NCBI GenBank assembly: GCA_938036875.1
Contig: CALHVX010000012.1
Location: forward strand, 1-55,886
DNA: 55,886 nt
Direction: 5' to 3'
Origin: an uncultured Pseudomonadales bacterium
GTDB lineage: Bacteria > Pseudomonadota > Gammaproteobacteria > Pseudomonadales > Azotimanducaceae
The notes below the pieces were generated by a model. That model searched no databases and was not told the DNA's origin. It worked only from the letters and a program-made list of their open reading frames with translations. Below are positions 52,983-55,886 of the stretch, piece by piece. The position numbers and the translations under genes are program-made. Position 1 is the stretch's first letter. The number at the start of each line of letters is the position of its first letter.

Positions 52983-53531
52983 CACCCGCTAAGCCAGGTC
53001 ATTTGTTTGCTGGTCCCTAGCTCGGTTGTAGTCAGGTAAAGCTTTTATGGGCCAGTTACGTGTTTTTTGTGGCACACCAGCTGGGCCTCTGCCCGTTAGC
53101 AGGCGCTATACCTTGGCGCTAGGCATGCTGTTAGCGAAGCTATGCAACTATACCCAAGTAGGCGCGCCTGGGCCGAGGCCGACGTTGCTAAGCGGCTAGG
53201 GATATTTCGGTCCTGCTGTTTTCCAAGATTGCCCAACAATAACCCTCGTACAGCGGCATAAAACCTAAGAATTTAGGTCAGTTAGGGGTGCATTCGGTTT
53301 GCATCTAGAGATATGCCCTAGTACATTCTGCAATTGGTTGGTTTGGAGAACTTTCAGTGACGACGCGCACTGTCTGTACCAACCGTTCCAAGCGTCAATA
53401 GTTGGGGCTAATACGAGCTTGCCTAGGCAGTTTTTTGTGGCCACCAAGAAAACGTTTGCGAAGTGGCTTTAGCAGCACTTCAAAAGTGTGTAGGCCTGAG
53501 GGGGCCTTTAAAAAACTTAGGGGAAAAATTA
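52983..53531 (+). other. 549-bp non-coding region before a TonB-dependent receptor
   Basis: No convincing ORF, tRNA or known riboswitch (cobalamin, TPP and FMN signatures looked for) is seen. It has a 10-bp palindrome TGCCTAGGCA (53420-53429) followed after one base by six T's, and two small hairpins (53476-53488 and 53492-53507) just before the receptor ribosome site. Probably a long 5' leader and promoter region of the receptor gene. Confidence 0.4.
53476..53507 (+). promoter_or_regulatory. Two tandem hairpins in the receptor 5' leader
   Basis: CACTT-CAA-AAGTG (53476-53488) and AGGCC-TGAGGG-GGCCT (53492-53507) lie 11-42 bp upstream of AGGGG, the ribosome site of the receptor start at 53532. 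They could hinder or protect ribosome loading. Short stems, so only modest support. Confidence 0.35.
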
Positions 53532-55886
53532 ATGTTGTCACGCACCTCGCGTGCGCTAGTGGTAGTTCTTACGGGAATTATTGCAGCGCCATTCGCCGCC
53601 GCAGAAGATCGCCGGCGCATTGAAGAAGTGGTTGTAACCGCAGAACGCAAAGAAGCATCGGTTTCTGATACATCCATTTCCATTACGGCGTTAACCGATG
53701 AGTTTATGGAAGACTTCGGTATTCGTAACCAGTCAGACCTTCAGAACTTGATTCCATCTACGGTTATTCGCCCATACGATTTGTCTATTCGGGGTATCGG
53801 ACGTCCGTTCCGTGCTCTGGGTGGTGACCCCGGCGTGGCAACTTATGTTGATGGCGTCTATTCAGAAGATTTCTACATCGCCTCATCTGGCGGCTTCTGG
53901 GACATTGAGCGTGTCGAAGTGCTGCGTGGTCCGCAGGGCACACTGTATGGCCGCAACGCGGTCGGTGGTGCAGTAAACTTCTTGCACAAAAAACCAACCG
54001 ATGAGTTCGAAGCCGAATTCAAAGGCGTGTTGAGCAACTTTAGCGGTAAAGACGTCTACGGCATGGTATCTGGCACGCTCATCGAGAACATGCTGACGGC
54101 TCGGGTCACCGGTTATAACCGAGCTCGCGACGGCATCATCGAAGAGAAGGGCATTGGTCCCGATCTCGACAGCCTCAACGACGAAAACTACACCTTGCAA
54201 CTGCGTTTTAACCCAACCGATACCATCGAAATGAACATGCGCGTGAATGAGCGCTCGGTGAATCGTGTGATGGGTGGTGCTGATGGTGGTGGTCTTGTGG
54301 TGCTATCCGAAGAAGGCTTAGGTGAGCGCAATACCATCTCTCCAAGCTTTGGCTTTCGACAGATTGATCAAACTCAGACGGACTACAGTCAGTCGGACTT
54401 TTTCGATACAACCCAGCCTGTCTTTAACTTCACCAACCCATCAACGGGTGAAGTGGTTGAAGCCCAGCGTCTACGTGGCGGCTTTGATCCAGCGTTAGGC
54501 ACCGGTACTGGTCGTATGAACCAAGGGTTCGGTAATCCCAACCCTACAAACGAATGTGTGTTTTTTGACCGAGACGACATTGATGGCGACGATCTTTGTG
54601 CCACCACCAACGGTTTGAACTTCGAGCGTTTTGATCACCAAGCAGTCACTTTTGACGCTGAGTGGCAAGCCACCGATTCCATGTCGTTCAAGTACATCTT
54701 TGGTTATACCGACTACTTCTACGACCGCATCACGGATGACGATTTAACTGCTAGCCAAACCTTTGACCGGCAGTTCTACGTGATTCAGGAAACCGAGTAT
54801 GTGTCTCACGAACTGCAGTGGTTCTGGGACGTTAACGATCGTTTAAGTTTCACCACGGGTGCGTTTGCTTACAACGCTAAAATTACTCAGCGTGGTGATT
54901 ACTTCTCATCGGTTGGTGAACCTCGATACACTCAGCCAAGCCCTGCTGGCGCAGCAAGTCCTTTCTTCGGTGCTCCGCAAGTAGGATTGGGTCAGGCCCG
55001 CGTAGCTGACACGTTTATTGTGTTGGGTGACTGGACTGGTGACCAAGGCGGCACGAGAGTTCCCCACGGTCCCCGTACGGCTGGCACCGATTTAGAATAC
55101 CAAACGCGTTCAGTACGAGATGCCTACGCGGCTTACTCACAAGGTGTGTTTGATATCACCGATTCACTGTCTGTGACCTTCGGTGTACGTTGGGCTGAGG
55201 ACCAGTTGGATTCTTACGAAACGTTGTTCCGCTACTCTGAGAACATCATTCCATTGCCCGGCGCAACCTTGTTGGCATTGAACATTGCTAGCGGTGCGAT
55301 TGCTGGTGATGCGGCTACGGCAACACCAGACCTAGATGCTAATGGTCAATTGCAATATGACACTAGCGTACCGCTACTGACCGAAGGTCTACCGGTTAGC
55401 CTGGATGTTTTTCGTGAATTCGAACGCACAGATGACAAGATCACCTGGCGCTTGAACTTCGACTGGACACCAACAGACGATTCGTTGATCTACGCCGGTG
55501 TCACCACAGGCTTCCGGGCTGGTGGTAACAACTTGGGTTTCTTCAGTGCAAACGGCGAATATGACCCAGAAGAGCTAACGGCTTACGAGATTGGCTATAA
55601 AGGCTCGTTCCGTGACGGCACTTTGCAGGTTAACGCAAGCACCTACTTCTACGACTACGAGAACGTTCACTCCGTGGTTTACGAAGCATCGGCAACCGGT
55701 GGCACCACGAATAGTGTAATTGCCATTGAAGGCGCAGAGATCTATGGGGTTGAAGCAGACTTCTTGTGGTTCCCCAGCGAGCAGCTGACCTTAGGTGGTA
55801 ACTTCAGCTACACACCTAGTGAGTTCACCGCGGACTTTAACGTGATTGATGACTTCAACCCTGAAGCGCCAAACTCGTTGTTCACC
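53532..55886 (+). CDS. TonB-dependent receptor (3' partial)
   Basis: 785 codons are present and the frame is still open at the window end. Signal peptide MLSRTSRALVVVLTGIIAAP...AAA, TonB box IEEVVVTAERK, plug domain (LSIRGIGRPFRALGGDPGV, VEVLRGPQGTLYGRNAVGGAVNF core LRGPQGTLYGRNAVGG) and the barrel with many aromatic strands. This subtype (iron complex / general TBDR of marine gammaproteobacteria) is common; the ligand is unknown. RBS AGGGG precedes ATG 53532 by 9 bp. The missing C-terminus should lie just beyond the window. Confidence 0.93.
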   Translation, partial: MLSRTSRALVVVLTGIIAAPFAAAEDRRRIEEVVVTAERKEASVSDTSISITALTDEFMEDFGIRNQSDLQNLIPSTVIRPYDLSIRGIGRPFRALGGDPGVATYVDGVYSEDFYIASSGGFWDIERVEVLRGPQGTLYGRNAVGGAVNFLHKKPTDEFEAEFKGVLSNFSGKDVYGMVSGTLIENMLTARVTGYNRARDGIIEEKGIGPDLDSLNDENYTLQLRFNPTDTIEMNMRVNERSVNRVMGGADGGGLVVLSEEGLGERNTISPSFGFRQIDQTQTDYSQSDFFDTTQPVFNFTNPSTGEVVEAQRLRGGFDPALGTGTGRMNQGFGNPNPTNECVFFDRDDIDGDDLCATTNGLNFERFDHQAVTFDAEWQATDSMSFKYIFGYTDYFYDRITDDDLTASQTFDRQFYVIQETEYVSHELQWFWDVNDRLSFTTGAFAYNAKITQRGDYFSSVGEPRYTQPSPAGAASPFFGAPQVGLGQARVADTFIVLGDWTGDQGGTRVPHGPRTAGTDLEYQTRSVRDAYAAYSQGVFDITDSLSVTFGVRWAEDQLDSYETLFRYSENIIPLPGATLLALNIASGAIAGDAATATPDLDANGQLQYDTSVPLLTEGLPVSLDVFREFERTDDKITWRLNFDWTPTDDSLIYAGVTTGFRAGGNNLGFFSANGEYDPEELTAYEIGYKGSFRDGTLQVNASTYFYDYENVHSVVYEASATGGTTNSVIAIEGAEIYGVEADFLWFPSEQLTLGGNFSYTPSEFTADFNVIDDFNPEAPNSLFT

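Noticed and set aside
53420-53436. TGCCTAGGCA palindrome followed by a T-run as an intrinsic terminator
   Set aside because: The palindrome has no loop; folding leaves only a 3-bp stem, too weak for a terminator.
53265-53447. 60-codon minus-strand frame in the receptor leader
   Set aside because: Short, no ribosome site, low similarity to anything recognisable.
52983-53531. Cobalamin, TPP or FMN riboswitch before the TonB receptor
   Set aside because: Conserved core sequences of these classes were looked for by eye and not found.
1-55886. CRISPR array, IS element, prophage, integron or tRNA gene
   Set aside because: No regularly spaced repeats, transposase or integrase motifs, attachment-site duplications or tRNA-like GTTCGA cores in the intergenic gaps; the only tandem repeat is the 14-bp one at 19271.

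Overview
The window is 55.9 kb of a gene-dense chromosome from a gammaproteobacterium. The evidence is the miaB-phoH-ybeY-corC-lnt-leuS-lptE-holA block, which is of gammaproteobacterial type. TonB-dependent receptors, many small lipoproteins, acyl-CoA and FMN/FAD oxidoreductases, a Coq4 homologue and a form II CoxL-like hydroxylase fit an aerobic, probably marine heterotroph of the OMG/Cellvibrionales kind. That placement is inference: no rRNA, tRNA, IS element, prophage or CRISPR array was seen. About 52 genes are called, with short intergenic gaps; only two gaps exceed 300 bp (48725-49172 and 52983-53531).

Layout. 1-3 kb: the end of a molybdenum hydroxylase operon (CoxL-like, CoxM-like, YkgJ-type cysteine-cluster protein), convergent with a 2-oxoglutarate oxygenase. 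4-8.6 kb: a beta-helix-like surface lipoprotein and a TonB-dependent receptor behind four 11-bp direct repeats that look like two adjacent PHO boxes, so probably a phosphate-starvation outer-membrane uptake system. 8.7-16.8 kb: small lipoproteins, an SDR, a DegQ-type protease, a zinc alcohol dehydrogenase, FolK with a secreted protein of unknown function, a luciferase-like oxidoreductase, a CtBP-like 2-hydroxyacid dehydrogenase and a DUF4156 lipoprotein. 17-19.7 kb: a soluble CadC/TolB-like regulator with TPRs, a 14-bp tandem repeat and an UrcA-family gene. 19.7-22.9 kb: YhhQ transporter, SDR and a divergent 6-pyruvoyl-tetrahydropterin-synthase homologue in one apparent operon, then a stand-alone cereblon-type (CULT) protein divergent from a Tag-like DNA glycosylase. 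22.9-31.8 kb: methionine aminopeptidase, acyl-CoA dehydrogenase, ferredoxin reductase/DUF899, FMN-dependent hydroxy-acid dehydrogenase, HCCA-isomerase-like protein, CPBP protease, a TetR/coq4 divergent pair, a uracil-DNA glycosylase family protein and DUF1820.

31.9-41.8 kb is the housekeeping run miaB, phoH, ybeY, corC, lnt, leuS, lptE, holA, covering tRNA modification, rRNA processing, envelope lipoprotein and LPS assembly, tRNA charging and replication. On the other strand (44.0 back to 41.8 kb) lies a compact four-gene operon: DsbA-like, MOSC, P-loop kinase-like, ABM monooxygenase. An RND pump (44.1-48.7 kb) follows, then a CobS/CobT-like AAA+/VWA pair without other cobalamin genes, an ABM-domain protein, a Nudix hydrolase, and a second TonB-dependent receptor that runs off the end.

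The strongest candidates for new biology are the PHO-box lipoprotein/receptor pair, the CULT protein, the PTPS-like protein lacking the usual catalytic residues together with its SDR, the orphan CobST pair and the TetR-controlled coq4. All functions come from motif recognition by eye; no database search was run.
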